Below are positions 34,403 through 43,593 of a DNA stretch of 64,000 nucleotides, piece after piece. The notes beneath the pieces are model-generated. The model saw only the letters and a program-made list of their open reading frames with translations. It was not told the origin of the DNA and ran no database searches. The stretch's first letter is position 1. Each line of letters starts with the position of its first letter. The DNA comes from Janthinobacterium sp051380875 (GTDB lineage: Bacteria > Pseudomonadota > Gammaproteobacteria > Burkholderiales > Burkholderiaceae_D): NCBI RefSeq assembly GCF_051380875.1, contig NZ_JBNYXW010000023.1, positions 26,899 to 90,898 of the forward strand. The letters are read 5' to 3'. The translations under genes and the position numbers were made by a program.

Positions 34403-34441
34403 AGGCGCCCTCTTGAGGCGCCCTCTTGAGGCCCACTCTTG
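34403..34441. repeat. Three 13-bp tandem units between the Sel1 and quinone reductase genes
   Basis: AGGCGCCCTCTTG occurs twice (34403, 34416), followed by AGGCCCACTCTTG (34429) and a partial unit. It lies in the short intergenic region downstream of the Sel1 gene. Confidence 0.8.
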
Positions 34442-34470
34442 AGGCCGTCCAGCCCTCCCCCTTACCCGCG

Positions 34471-35079
34471 CTAGCCCGCCCCGGTTTTCGATTGCCGCGG
34501 CAACGGCGTGCCAGGCTTCCATTTCGCCGACAGGGACTGGCCCTCCTCGACTTGTTCATGCGACAGCTTGCGCACCACGGCGGCGCGCTGGTCGGCCGCA
34601 TTCGCATTGCCATTCGCGGCCGCCAGGTTCCACAGCATGTAGGCGATGACATTATCCTGCTGCACGCCGCCCATGTGGTAGCGGTACATCAAGCCCAGCA
34701 CCTGTTGCGCCTCGGCATGATTCTGCTCGGCCGCCTTGCGGAACCAGCCGACCGCCTGCTTGTGGTCCTGCAACACGGCGTTGCCCGTGTAATACATGGC
34801 GCCCACCACATACTGGGCATCGGCCTTGCCCTGCTCGGCCGCCTTGCGGTGCCAGAACATGGCTTGCTTGTAATCCTGCGGCAAGCCGCGCCCCATGTAA
34901 TACATCAAGCCCAGCAAATGCTGGGCATCGGCATTGCCGGTCCTGGCCAGGGGCAGGATTTCCTTGTAGGCCAGGGCATAATTCTTGTTGTTGTAGGCGC
35001 TGGCACCCTCGCCGAAGCCGGCCCGCGCGGGTAGCTGTATAGCGCACAGCATGAGTAGTGTAATGATCAGTTTTTTCAT
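34471..35079 (-). CDS. Exported Sel1-like repeat protein
   Basis: 202 residues with a Sec signal peptide (about 1-20, ending ARA). Three Sel1-type repeats follow: ADAQHLLGLMYYMGRGLPQD, ADAQYVVGAMYYTGNAVLQD and AEAQQVLGLMYRYHMGGVQQD, each ending in an A-x2-W-x-RKAAEQ-type helix. Such solenoids bind other proteins and are common in cell-envelope adaptors. The target is unknown. The gene lies 75 bp downstream of the DUF2807 gene on the same strand. Confidence 0.85.
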   Translation of the reverse strand: MKKLIITLLMLCAIQLPARAGFGEGASAYNNKNYALAYKEILPLARTGNADAQHLLGLMYYMGRGLPQDYKQAMFWHRKAAEQGKADAQYVVGAMYYTGNAVLQDHKQAVGWFRKAAEQNHAEAQQVLGLMYRYHMGGVQQDNVIAYMLWNLAAANGNANAADQRAAVVRKLSHEQVEEGQSLSAKWKPGTPLPRQSKTGAG

Positions 35080-35154
35080 CGAATGGGGATAGGTCTGTCT
35101 GTTCTTCCGACTATTCTTTTATCCTGGCGAGCCTGTCGGCGCGCATGGACACCC

Positions 35155-35916
35155 TTATTTCCAGCTTACTTTGCCCAGGCCCTCGACGCTGACATCGCGG
35201 TTGGCCGGCTTGCCGTACACCACCACCGAACCGAGGCCGCTCAGGTTCAGCCTGGCATTCGTATGCGCGTTCACCGTGGCGTTACCCAGGCCACTCAGTT
35301 CAAGATTGACGGCGTCGGCTTCGAACTGCTTCGCATTCAGGCTGCCCAGGCCGCCAAGGCTGGCTTTCAATACGCGCCCGCGGCCACCGAGCACGACGGA
35401 ACCGGCGCCCTGCAAGTCCAGCTCCGCGCGCTCATTGTTGCCGACCCAGATCTGCATGCTGCCCACGCCGCCCAGGCTGGCACTGAGCTTGCGGTAGTCA
35501 CCCACCAGCTTGATCGTGCCCGCCCCTTCCAGCGACAGGGTCAGCTCCTCGCCCGTAAAACCGGTGATATCCGTGCTGCCAAAGCCTTCGGAACTGAGTT
35601 CGCGCAAGTTCGGCAAGACCAGCTCCACCCGTATCGACGATGGATTGATCTTGAAGCCGCGCACTTCCGTTTCGATGTGCAGGGTGTCGCCGCTTTGCGC
35701 CGTGCTGACATCGGCGATATAGCGCTTGTCGGCCGTGATGCCCAGCGATGGCACATTGCCCTGGCGTATGCGCACTTCCATCACGCCATCGAGCTTCACG
35801 CGCACCACGCGGGCATCGATATTGCGCATTTCCAGCAAACGGGTCTCGGCGGCCGCGCCGCGCACCAGGCCCAGTGTCGCCAGCAACAGCAGCGCCAGTT
35901 GCAGTGTCTTTTTCAT
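35155..35916 (-). CDS. Exported DUF2807 (auto-transporter adhesin head, GIN domain) protein
   Basis: 253 residues with a Sec signal peptide (about 1-24). The mature part is a repetitive right-handed beta-solenoid with recurring G-[AVLS]-G-[ST] turns (LEGAGTIKLVG, LGGVGSMQIWVG, LQGAGSVVLGG, LGGLGSLNA, LSGLGNATVNA, LSGLGSVVVYG), the pattern of GIN-domain proteins. These are envelope proteins of unknown role. The ATG at 35916 is chosen because GAGG lies 9 nt upstream; an ATG at 35925 would touch that sequence. Confidence 0.85.
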   Translation of the reverse strand: MKKTLQLALLLLATLGLVRGAAAETRLLEMRNIDARVVRVKLDGVMEVRIRQGNVPSLGITADKRYIADVSTAQSGDTLHIETEVRGFKINPSSIRVELVLPNLRELSSEGFGSTDITGFTGEELTLSLEGAGTIKLVGDYRKLSASLGGVGSMQIWVGNNERAELDLQGAGSVVLGGRGRVLKASLGGLGSLNAKQFEADAVNLELSGLGNATVNAHTNARLNLSGLGSVVVYGKPANRDVSVEGLGKVSWK

Positions 35917-36024
35917 GTATTGCATCCTCGGTATCTTGTTTTTATTTGTCAGGGAACCCGCCGGGGCTGCCTGCACTGGCCACGCATCGCCACTGTAGCA
36001 GCACCGAAAATTGCTGACAATCTA

Positions 36025-36234
36025 TTATGCGTAGCGGGCTTTTTCTGCGGCGCTCAGGCGCTTGGCCTTGACCAGCACCACCTGCATGGTGGCCTTGCCG
36101 CCAGGCGCGGCGAGAGTCGCCATGGAGCTGGCCACTTGCAGGGCCGGCGCAGCAGGGGCGATGGCGTAACAGCTGGCGCCGATCAGGATGGCGGCGGCAA
36201 CGGCAATGACTTCCATGTTTTTAGCGACGTTCAT
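36025..36234 (-). CDS. Small exported or membrane protein, 69 residues
   Basis: A short Ala-rich protein with one hydrophobic segment (about 9-30) and a basic C-terminus (KAKRLSAAEKARYA). No family is recognised. A clear Shine-Dalgarno sequence (GAGGAG 6 nt before the ATG) supports translation. The leader AGATACCGAGGA is nearly identical to that of the downstream DUF2807 gene, so the two may share a regulatory or duplicated leader. Confidence 0.6.
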   Translation of the reverse strand: MNVAKNMEVIAVAAAILIGASCYAIAPAAPALQVASSMATLAAPGGKATMQVVLVKAKRLSAAEKARYA

Positions 36235-36384
36235 GTGGTACTCCTCGGTATCTGGCGGTGGGCTTGCGGTATGGTGTCACTATAGCCATACCGCCCCCGG
36301 CCGACACGCCGATTGCGACGAACTGCGCTTTTGGCAGGCTGGGCTGACAAAAGCGCGGATAAACGTGCATTTACTGCTGAATGA

Positions 36385-38334
36385 TTAAAACTCTTCCCAC
36401 TCATCGGCGCCGGACTTGGCCGCCTTGACGGCCTTGACAGCTTTGACAGACTGCAGCGCGCGGACCGGGGCAGCTGGCCTGGCTTGCAGGCGCGCCACGG
36501 GAGCGGTCGCTGCAGCAACCGCCGCATCACTTGCATCACCCAGGCGGAACATGCCCACCGCTTGCGCCAGGTCAACGGCTTGCTCTTGCAGGCTTTCCGC
36601 TGCGGCCGCAGCCTGCTCGACCAGGGCCGCGTTTTGCTGCGTCATGGCATCCATGTGCGTGACGGCCGTATTGATCTCGCCAATGCCGGCGCTCTGTTCC
36701 CGGCTGGCCACCGTGATTTCGCTCATGATGGACGCCAGTTGCCGCACCGACGCCACCACTTGCTCCATGGTCTGACCCGCTTCGTCGACGAGTTTGCCGC
36801 CGGCGCCTACTTTTTCCACCGAGTCGCCGATCAATTCCTTGATTTCCTTGGCCGCGCCGGCGGAGCGCTGCGCCAGGTTGCGCACTTCGGACGCCACCAC
36901 GGCAAAGCCCCTGCCCTGCTCGCCTGCGCGGGCCGCCTCGACGGCCGCGTTCAAGGCCAGGATATTCGTCTGGAAGGCAATACCATCGATCACGCCGATG
37001 ATGTCGACGATCTTGCGCGAGCTTTCCTGGATGCCGGCCATGGTGCCCACCACCTGCTGCACCACGCGGCCGCCCTTGGCCGCCACTTCCGAGGCGGACA
37101 CGGCCAGCTCGTTGGCCACCTGCGCATTCTGCGCATTCTGTTTCACCGTCGAGGTCAGCTCATCCATCGAACTGGCCGTCTCTTCCAGTGCGCCCGCCTG
37201 CGCTTCCGTGCGCGAAGACAGGTCAGCGTTGCCAGCAGCAATGTCGGCCGACTCGCTGCGCACCAGCGTACTGATGCTGCGAATCTGCACCAGCACGCTG
37301 GCGATCTTTTCCACGAACAGATTAAAAGCCTTGGCGATTTGCGCCAGTTCGTCCGTGCCTACTGCATCGAGGCGGCTGGTCAGGTCGCCGTCACCGGTGG
37401 CGATCGCTTCCATCGCATCACGCACCAGGCCCAGGCGGCGCAAGGCGCGCGCCACCAGCGCGCTCAGCACCGTGGCGGCCAGCACCAGCACCAGCAAGGC
37501 CGTCAGGGCCGAGGCGCGCAGCATCGCGCTGAGCGCCTGCGTCGCTTCTGCGCGGTCCAGCACGGTCGCCAGCAGCCAGTCGCTGCCCGGCACCTTGCTC
37601 ACGTGCAAGATGCCGTCGCGCCCATCGAGGCGGATGGCGGCGCCGGCGGCGCTCTTTTCAATATTCGCCAGTGCCTGTGCGCTCAGGCCAGCATCGAGCT
37701 CGGCCAGCGGCTTCAACGTCAGCTTGCCGTCCGGGTGGGCGATGATCTTGCCGCCGCCATCGACCAGGAAGCCATAGCTGGCCGGGGTCGGCTTGATCGA
37801 GGCGACGTTTTGCACCACAGCATCCATCATCACGTCGGCCGCCAGCACGCCCGTCACGCTGCCCTTGCCGCCCAGCGGCTCGGCAAACGTCAGCACCAGC
37901 TTGCCCGTGCTGGCGCCGATGTACGGCGGCGTAATGATGGCTGCGCCCGCCTCGGCCGCCTGCTTGTACCAGGGGCGCGCAGTGGGATCGTAGTCGGCGG
38001 CGCGCTGGCGCTCTTGCGAGAAGACAGCGTGCTTGTCGGCAAAGCCGATATACGCCAAGTCAAAGGTGCCAGCCTGCTCGGCCGCCTTCAACGCTGGCAA
38101 GGGGTCGGCGGCGCTGGCGCCCTGTTTGAGCGAGCCCACCACGGCTTGCTTGGAGCGCAGCCACTCGGCGATGGCTTGCGCGTGGCTGTGCGACAGCTGC
38201 AGCATCTGCGTGTCGAGCGCGGCCAGGGTACTGCTGCGCGTAGTGTAGAAATTGGCGATGGCGACGGCCAGCATGGCCAGCACGACGATGGAAACGGCGA
38301 TGGCGATCAGGCGCGCCTTAAGAGAGGACAACAT
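36385..38334 (-). CDS. Methyl-accepting chemotaxis protein with dCache-type sensor
   Basis: 649 residues. Transmembrane helix 1 (about 10-30), a periplasmic sensor (about 32-285) with the Cache-type motif YDPTARPWYKQAAEAG, helix 2 (about 290-315), a HAMP linker with DGDLTSRLDAVGTDELAQIAKAFN, and the signalling domain with the hairpin tip VEAARAGEQGRGFAVVASEVRNLAQRSA (core RGFAVVASEVRNLAQ). The C-terminus DEWEEF resembles the NWETF-type pentapeptide that binds CheR and CheB. The ATG at 38334 gives the normal N-terminal helix. Cache domains with this motif often bind amino or organic acids; the ligand here is unknown. No che genes are adjacent. Confidence 0.93.
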   Translation of the reverse strand: MLSSLKARLIAIAVSIVVLAMLAVAIANFYTTRSSTLAALDTQMLQLSHSHAQAIAEWLRSKQAVVGSLKQGASAADPLPALKAAEQAGTFDLAYIGFADKHAVFSQERQRAADYDPTARPWYKQAAEAGAAIITPPYIGASTGKLVLTFAEPLGGKGSVTGVLAADVMMDAVVQNVASIKPTPASYGFLVDGGGKIIAHPDGKLTLKPLAELDAGLSAQALANIEKSAAGAAIRLDGRDGILHVSKVPGSDWLLATVLDRAEATQALSAMLRASALTALLVLVLAATVLSALVARALRRLGLVRDAMEAIATGDGDLTSRLDAVGTDELAQIAKAFNLFVEKIASVLVQIRSISTLVRSESADIAAGNADLSSRTEAQAGALEETASSMDELTSTVKQNAQNAQVANELAVSASEVAAKGGRVVQQVVGTMAGIQESSRKIVDIIGVIDGIAFQTNILALNAAVEAARAGEQGRGFAVVASEVRNLAQRSAGAAKEIKELIGDSVEKVGAGGKLVDEAGQTMEQVVASVRQLASIMSEITVASREQSAGIGEINTAVTHMDAMTQQNAALVEQAAAAAESLQEQAVDLAQAVGMFRLGDASDAAVAAATAPVARLQARPAAPVRALQSVKAVKAVKAAKSGADEWEEF

Positions 38335-38493
38335 GGTGCATCCAATAAAAAAGGAAATCGGGAGGGATGCGCCATGGTCGGGGAATAAGATTTTGTCGTC
38401 AAGCAATACTGACAGTCAATTACCCATAAACAACAATTGATACCATATATCACTCAAACATCTGCGCCGATGCAGCACAGGCAACGCGACCAT

Positions 38494-38525
38494 AAAAAAA
38501 CCGCCAGGCTTGCGCGCTGGCGGTT
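38494..38525 (-). terminator. Intrinsic terminator of the rpsO-pnp operon
   Basis: AACCGCCAG (38499-38507) pairs with CTGGCGGTT (38517-38525) around a 9-nt loop, followed by seven T residues on the minus strand, 36 bp past the pnp stop. Confidence 0.9.
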
Positions 38526-38560
38526 TGTGAGCGTGCGGCCGAAGCCGCCGTCAGCCGAAC

Positions 38561-40678
38561 TTAGGCGGCTGGCGCTTCGCTGCCTTCAGCAGCTTTCATC
38601 GACAGCTTCAGGCGGCCGCGGTCGTCCGTTTCCAGCACTTTGACGCGCACCAGTTGGCCTTCTTTCAGGTAATCGGCAACGGCGTTGACGCGCTCGTTGG
38701 CGATCTGGCTGATGTGCAGCAAACCGTCTTTGCCTGGCATGACTTGCACAATGGCGCCGAAGTCCAGCAGTTTCAGCACGGTGCCTTCGTAGGTCTTGCC
38801 CACTTCGACGGAAGCGGTCAGTTCTTCGATGCGGCGCTTGGCTTCCTGGCCGGCTTGCGCGTCAACGGAAGCGATGGTGACCACGCCTTCGTCGCTGATG
38901 TCGATCTGGGTGCCCGTCTCTTCGGTCAGCGCGCGAATCACGGCGCCGCCCTTGCCGATCACGTCACGGATTTTTTCCGGGTTGATCTTGATGGTGATCA
39001 GACGCGGTGCGAAATCGGACAGTTCGGTTTTGACGTGCGGCATGGCTTTTTGCATTTCGCCCAGGATATGCTCACGGCCTTCTTTGGCTTGCGCCAGTGC
39101 CACTTGCATGATTTCCTTGGTGATGCCCATGATCTTGATGTCCATCTGCAGCGCCGTGATACCGTTGCGGGTACCGGCTACCTTGAAGTCCATGTCGCCC
39201 AGGTGATCTTCGTCGCCCAGGATGTCGGACAGCACGGCAAACTTGCCGCCTTCCTTGATCAGGCCCATGGCGATACCGGCCACGTGTTCTTTCATTGGCA
39301 CGCCGGCGTCCATCAGTGCCAGGCAGCCGCCGCACACCGATGCCATCGACGAGGAACCGTTCGATTCGGTGATTTCCGACACCAGGCGCACCGAGTAGCT
39401 GAACTCTTCAGCTGCTGGCAGGGCGGCGATCAGCGCGCGCTTGGCCAGGCGGCCGTGGCCGATTTCGCGGCGTTTTGGCGTACCGACACGGCCCGTTTCG
39501 CCGGTGGCGAACGGAGGCATGTTGTAATGCAACATGAACGAATCGGTGAATTCGCCCATCAGTGCATCGATCTTCTGGCTGTCGCGGGCGGTGCCCAGGG
39601 TAGCGACGACCAGCGCCTGCGTTTCGCCGCGCGTAAACAGGGCCGAACCGTGGGTGCGTGGCAGCACGCTGGTGCGGATCGAAATCGGACGCACGGTGCG
39701 CGTGTCGCGGCCGTCGATGCGTGGCTCGCCGTCGAGGATTTGCGTACGCACGATTTTCGCTTCGATGTCGAACAGGATGTTGTTCACTTCTGCGCTGTCG
39801 ATCGCTGCGCCGCCGGCAGCAGCTGCTTCGGCAGCCAGGTCAGCGATCACTTCCGACGTTGCCGCTTTCAGCTTGGCCGTACGCTCTTGCTTGTCCTTGG
39901 TTTGATACGCATCATTGATCTTGGCGTTGGCGAAATGCGCAACGCGGGCGATCAGTGCTTCGTTCTTTGGCGCAGGCGCCCATTCGACTTCCGGCTTGCC
40001 GCCGTCACGCACCAGGTCGTGAATCGCGTCGATGACGACTTTCATCTGGTCGTGGCCAAATACCACGGCGCCCAGCATGATTTCTTCGGACAGCTGTTTC
40101 GCTTCCGATTCGACCATCAGCACTGCCGTTTCGGTACCGGCGACAACCAGGTCCATTTCCGAAGTTTTCAGCTGCTGAACGGTTGGGTTCAGGATGTACT
40201 GGCCATTGGCGTAACCGACGCGCGCAGCGCCGATCGGGCCGCTGAAAGGCACGCCCGATACGCACAGGGCAGCCGATGCGCCGATCATGGCGGCGATGTC
40301 CGGATCGATTTCCGGGTTGACCGACAGCACGTGAATGATGACTTGCACTTCATTCAGGTAGCCTTCCGGGAACAGCGGACGAATAGGACGGTCGATCAGA
40401 CGCGATGTCAGTGTTTCTTTTTCGGAAGGACGGCCTTCGCGCTTGAAAAAACCGCCCGGGATTTTACCGGCAGCATAGGTTTTTTCAACATAATCAACCG
40501 TCAAAGGGAAGAAATCCTGGCCTGGTTTGGCATCTTTGCGTGCCACTACCGTTGCCAGAACGACGGTATCTTCGATCGACACCAGCACTGCGCCGGATGC
40601 CTGACGTGCGATTTCGCCGGTTTCCAGGGTCACTTGATGTTGACCGTACTGGAAGGTTTTCGTAACTTTATTAAACAT
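38561..40678 (-). CDS. pnp: Polyribonucleotide nucleotidyltransferase
   Basis: 705 residues; a 3'-5' phosphorolytic exoribonuclease of the RNA degradosome. Two RNase PH domains (about 10-220 and 320-545) enclose an alpha-helical region, followed by a KH domain (KIRDVIGKGGAVIRALTEETG, key part GKGGAVIRAL) and an S1 domain (YEGTVLKLLDFGAIVQVMPG, then DGLLHISQI). The second core has the usual KRREIGHGRLAKRAL. It lies downstream of rpsO with a hairpin in between, the standard rpsO-pnp operon in which PNPase controls its own mRNA after RNase III cleavage. Confidence 0.98.
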   Translation of the reverse strand: MFNKVTKTFQYGQHQVTLETGEIARQASGAVLVSIEDTVVLATVVARKDAKPGQDFFPLTVDYVEKTYAAGKIPGGFFKREGRPSEKETLTSRLIDRPIRPLFPEGYLNEVQVIIHVLSVNPEIDPDIAAMIGASAALCVSGVPFSGPIGAARVGYANGQYILNPTVQQLKTSEMDLVVAGTETAVLMVESEAKQLSEEIMLGAVVFGHDQMKVVIDAIHDLVRDGGKPEVEWAPAPKNEALIARVAHFANAKINDAYQTKDKQERTAKLKAATSEVIADLAAEAAAAGGAAIDSAEVNNILFDIEAKIVRTQILDGEPRIDGRDTRTVRPISIRTSVLPRTHGSALFTRGETQALVVATLGTARDSQKIDALMGEFTDSFMLHYNMPPFATGETGRVGTPKRREIGHGRLAKRALIAALPAAEEFSYSVRLVSEITESNGSSSMASVCGGCLALMDAGVPMKEHVAGIAMGLIKEGGKFAVLSDILGDEDHLGDMDFKVAGTRNGITALQMDIKIMGITKEIMQVALAQAKEGREHILGEMQKAMPHVKTELSDFAPRLITIKINPEKIRDVIGKGGAVIRALTEETGTQIDISDEGVVTIASVDAQAGQEAKRRIEELTASVEVGKTYEGTVLKLLDFGAIVQVMPGKDGLLHISQIANERVNAVADYLKEGQLVRVKVLETDDRGRLKLSMKAAEGSEAPAA

Positions 40679-40851
40679 GGGGAATCCCTTTTCTATTTGC
40701 CGACAGATTTTCAGGGGCTGTCGTTCACCTCACCACAGGCGGCGTAAACATGCTGCCTTTACTTGTTACCGCCTTTGCTACATTGCCTCTAAAACATGGT
40801 ATCGGTAAGAGAATACTTTACTTACAGACACAAATCCGGAATTCAAATGAC

Positions 40852-40887
40852 AAAATGCCCGCGTCAGCGAACTGGCGCAGGCATTTC
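40852..40887 (-). terminator. rpsO-pnp intercistronic hairpin
   Basis: ATGCC-CGCGTCAG pairs imperfectly with CTGGCGCAGGCAT around a 4-nt loop, with TTTTG following on the minus strand, 25 bp after rpsO. It may act as a partial terminator and as an RNase III site for pnp autoregulation, as in E. coli. Confidence 0.7.
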
Positions 40888-40911
40888 TGTATAAACCTTG
40901 TACGGCAAAAA

Positions 40912-41181
40912 TTACTTGCGCAGACCAAGTTTAGCGATCAGGTCGCGATAACGGGTAGCGTCTTTAGCCTTCAGGTAGGACAACAGGCTCTTACGACGGT
41001 TGACCATCATGATCAGGCCGCGGCGCGAGTGGTGATCTTTCGAGTGGGCTTTGAAGTGGCCGTTCAGTTCGTTGATACGCGCTGTCAGCAGTGCAACTTG
41101 CACTTCAGGGGAGCCGGTGTCGTTTTGACCACGTGCGTTGTCCGCGATGATAGCGGCTTTGTTGATGTTTTCTACTGTCAT
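40912..41181 (-). CDS. rpsO: 30S ribosomal protein S15
   Basis: 89 residues; binds 16S rRNA in the platform and helps central-domain assembly. The signature LTARINELNGHFKAHSKDHHSRRGLIMMVNRRKSLLSYL (core HSKDHHSRRGL) is complete. The ATG at 41181 gives the family N-terminus TVENINKAAI with AGGTTT-type purines upstream; the longer open frame to 41226 is not used. It is the first gene of the rpsO-pnp operon. Confidence 0.97.
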   Translation of the reverse strand: MTVENINKAAIIADNARGQNDTGSPEVQVALLTARINELNGHFKAHSKDHHSRRGLIMMVNRRKSLLSYLKAKDATRYRDLIAKLGLRK

Positions 41182-41288
41182 GATAAACCTTTCACATGCG
41201 GTGCACAGAGTCTGAACCCTATACACCGTGAACTACGATTAAAAAAATACTGGCCAAGCTGCAAACCAGACGCGCAAGTATATCGGAA

Positions 41289-41322
41289 AAAAGCCCGCCT
41301 GTATCCTGCCGTGCGGGCTTTT
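41289..41322. terminator. Bidirectional terminator-like hairpin between divergent genes
   Basis: AAAAGCCCGC (41289-41298) pairs with GCGGGCTTTT (41313-41322) around a 14-nt loop. It sits between rpsO (minus, starts at 41181) and the lipoprotein (plus, starts at 41366), where no transcript should need to end. Confidence 0.75.
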
Positions 41323-41365
41323 ATGAGCGCATGATAGGATTTTCCTGCACTTCAGGAGCAAAACC

Positions 41366-41863
41366 ATGAAAAACCTGCTCAAATTAGCAATAACCATCGC
41401 CATCGCCGCGCTGGCCGGCTGCGCCGCCTGGAACACGCCGCCGCCGCAACTGGGCGAAGCGCGCGCCGCCGTGGAAGCGCGCCTGGGCCGGCCGACGAAT
41501 GTCTACCAGCTAAGCAGCGGCCCTGAACTGGAGTACGCCACTGGGCCGTATGGCCAAGCCACCTACATGGCCCGCTTCGGCCCCGACGAGAGGTTGATTT
41601 CCTACGAGCAAGTGCTCGACACGCCCGGCTTTGCCAGGATCAAGGTGGGTGTATCGACCCAGCAAGACGTGCTGAACACCCTGGGCCGCCCCACGGAAAA
41701 ATCCTACCTGTCGCTGCCGAAATTGCACGTCTGGTCCTACCGCTACAAGGAATCGGGCGTCTGGGATTCCATGATGCACGTGCATTTCGACCACGACGGC
41801 ATCGTGCGCATGATGATGAATGGGCCCGATCCGGACAAGGAGGAGCGGCGCTTTTTCTGGTAA
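41366..41863 (+). CDS. BamE/SmpA-like lipoprotein
   Basis: 165 residues. A lipoprotein signal ends in LAGC (Cys at about 19). The mature part contains two related segments, GEARAAVEARLGRPTNVYQL and VGVSTQQDVLNTLGRPTEKSYL, the second followed by HVWSYRYKE. The G-x-[ST]-x-x-[DE]-V-x-x-x-LGxP pattern is typical of BamE/SmpA/OmlA lipoproteins, here apparently in two copies. An outer-membrane location is likely. AGGAG precedes the ATG. It is a paralogue-type protein rather than the housekeeping bamE, which normally sits by fur or rnfH. Confidence 0.8.
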   Translation: MKNLLKLAITIAIAALAGCAAWNTPPPQLGEARAAVEARLGRPTNVYQLSSGPELEYATGPYGQATYMARFGPDERLISYEQVLDTPGFARIKVGVSTQQDVLNTLGRPTEKSYLSLPKLHVWSYRYKESGVWDSMMHVHFDHDGIVRMMMNGPDPDKEERRFFW

Positions 41864-41880
41864 TGCATTACCAGCCCAAC

Positions 41881-42000
41881 GACGCCTAATAAAACCGTAG
41901 CGAGCGGCAGTGATTTGTGGCTGAGAAGCGCAGCCGTGCTAAAGCACGGTGAGCATCGCAGGCCGCAAAGCGCGACGCGCAGTAGGTTTAATTAGGCGTT
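41881..42000 (-). repeat. Structured intergenic repeat, copy 2
   Basis: About 118 bp. The ends pair as CGCCTAAT with ATTAGGCG, then AAAACC with GGTTT; the central hairpin CCGTGCT/AGCACGG is perfect. The right end abuts the leuA stop codon (TAG, 42001-42003) and the left end is 18 bp past the lipoprotein stop. Confidence 0.87.
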
Positions 42001-43545
42001 CTACGGTTGCGGGTCGATACGCTCGTCCTTCGCGTGCAACTTGTTCAGCGCCGACAAGTACGCCTTGGCCGAGGCGACGATGATGTCCGGGTCGGCGCCC
42101 ACGCCGTTGACGATGCGCCCGCCCTGCGACAAGCGCATCGTCACTTCGCCCTGCGACTGCGTGCCCGTGCTGATGGCATTGACGGAGAACAAGACCAGTT
42201 CGGCGCCGCTGGCCGCCACGCTTTCGATGGCGTTGACGGTCGCGTCGACGGGGCCGTCGCCCCGCCCTTCGCAGCTCAGCTGCTCGCCGCCAACGAAAAA
42301 CGCCACGCGCGCGTGGGGTACGGCACCCGTCGTCGATTGCTGCGCCAAGGAAATAAAACGGTAGTGCTCACTCTCCTGCGCCTGCTGTTCCTCGCTGACG
42401 AGGGCCATGATATCTTCATCGAAAATCTCCGACTTCCGGTCCGCCAGCTCCTTGAAGCGGATGAAGGCGGCGTTCACTTCCGCCTCGGACTCCAGCGCGA
42501 TGCCCAGCTCTTGCAAACGCTGCTTGAAGGCGTTGCGCCCCGATAATTTTCCCAGCACGATCTTGTTGGCGGTCCAGCCCACGTCTTCGGCGCGCATGAT
42601 TTCATACGTCTCGCGCGCCTTCAGGATGCCATCCTGGTGGATGCCGGACGCGTGCGCAAAGGCATTCGCCCCCACCACCGCCTTGTTCGGCTGCACGGCA
42701 AAACCCGTGATTTGCGACACCATCTTCGAGGCGGCGACGATTTGCGTCGTATCAATGCCCACCGTCAGGTTGTAGTAGGCGGCGCGCGTGCGCAGCGCCA
42801 TCACCACTTCTTCCAGCGCCGTGTTGCCGGCCCGCTCGCCCAGGCCATTGATGGTGCACTCGATCTGCCGCGCGCCGCCGATCATGACGCCGGCCAGCGA
42901 ATTGGCCACGGCCAATCCCAGGTCGTTGTGACAATGCACAGACCAGACGGCTTTATCGGCATTCGGTATGCGTTCGCGCAAGCGCTTGATGGTATTGCCG
43001 AAGATTTCCGGCACGGCATAGCCCACCGTGTCGGGGAAATTGATGGTGGTGGCGCCCTCGGCGATCACCGCCTCCAGTACGCGGCACAGGAAATCCTCGT
43101 CGGAGCGGCTGCCGTCTTCGGGGCTAAATTCGATGTCGTCCGTAAACTGGCGCGCATAGCGCACGGCGTTTTGCGCCTGCGCCAGCACTTGCTCGGGCGT
43201 CATGCGCAGCTTCATCTGCATGTGCAGCGGCGAGGTGGCGATGAAAGTGTGGATGCGCTTGCGCTCGGCGGGCACCAAAGCCTCGGCAGCGCGGGCGATG
43301 TCGCGGTCATTCGCGCGCGACAGTGAGCAGATGACCGATTCGCGCACGGCGCCGGCAATCGCCCGTATCGACTCGAAGTCGCCCTGCGAGGCAGCCGCAA
43401 AGCCTGCCTCGATCACGTCGACCTTCATGCGTTCAAGCTGCTTGGCGATGCGCAGCTTTTCCTCGCGCGTCATGGACGCGCCCGGCGATTGCTCGCCGTC
43501 GCGCAGAGTGGTGTCAAAGATGATGAGTCGGTTGCTGGTATTCAT
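42001..43545 (-). CDS. leuA: 2-isopropylmalate synthase
   Basis: 514 residues; condenses acetyl-CoA with 2-oxoisovalerate, the first committed step of leucine synthesis. The catalytic barrel shows DTTLRDGEQSPG, FSPEDGSRSD and the metal motif SVHCHNDLGLAVANSLAG with HxH; the C-terminal domain (about 395-510) is the leucine-binding regulatory domain, so feedback inhibition is expected. The gene lies 48 bp after pssA on the same strand, the usual order in this group. Repeat copy 2 begins directly at its stop codon. Confidence 0.97.
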   Translation of the reverse strand: MNTSNRLIIFDTTLRDGEQSPGASMTREEKLRIAKQLERMKVDVIEAGFAAASQGDFESIRAIAGAVRESVICSLSRANDRDIARAAEALVPAERKRIHTFIATSPLHMQMKLRMTPEQVLAQAQNAVRYARQFTDDIEFSPEDGSRSDEDFLCRVLEAVIAEGATTINFPDTVGYAVPEIFGNTIKRLRERIPNADKAVWSVHCHNDLGLAVANSLAGVMIGGARQIECTINGLGERAGNTALEEVVMALRTRAAYYNLTVGIDTTQIVAASKMVSQITGFAVQPNKAVVGANAFAHASGIHQDGILKARETYEIMRAEDVGWTANKIVLGKLSGRNAFKQRLQELGIALESEAEVNAAFIRFKELADRKSEIFDEDIMALVSEEQQAQESEHYRFISLAQQSTTGAVPHARVAFFVGGEQLSCEGRGDGPVDATVNAIESVAASGAELVLFSVNAISTGTQSQGEVTMRLSQGGRIVNGVGADPDIIVASAKAYLSALNKLHAKDERIDPQP

Positions 43546-43593
43546 GGCTGCTCCTCGCTGATGGAAAGAAGTGGCTACCGACCCAGGGTGTTG

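Noticed and set aside
34348..34470. CRISPR-like repeats
   Set aside because: Three 13-bp units in direct contact, without spacers, are a simple tandem repeat. No CRISPR array or cas gene is seen in the window.
38654..40747. Open frame of 697 codons on the + strand
   Set aside because: It is antisense to pnp and exists only because of the codon bias of that gene; no domain is recognisable.
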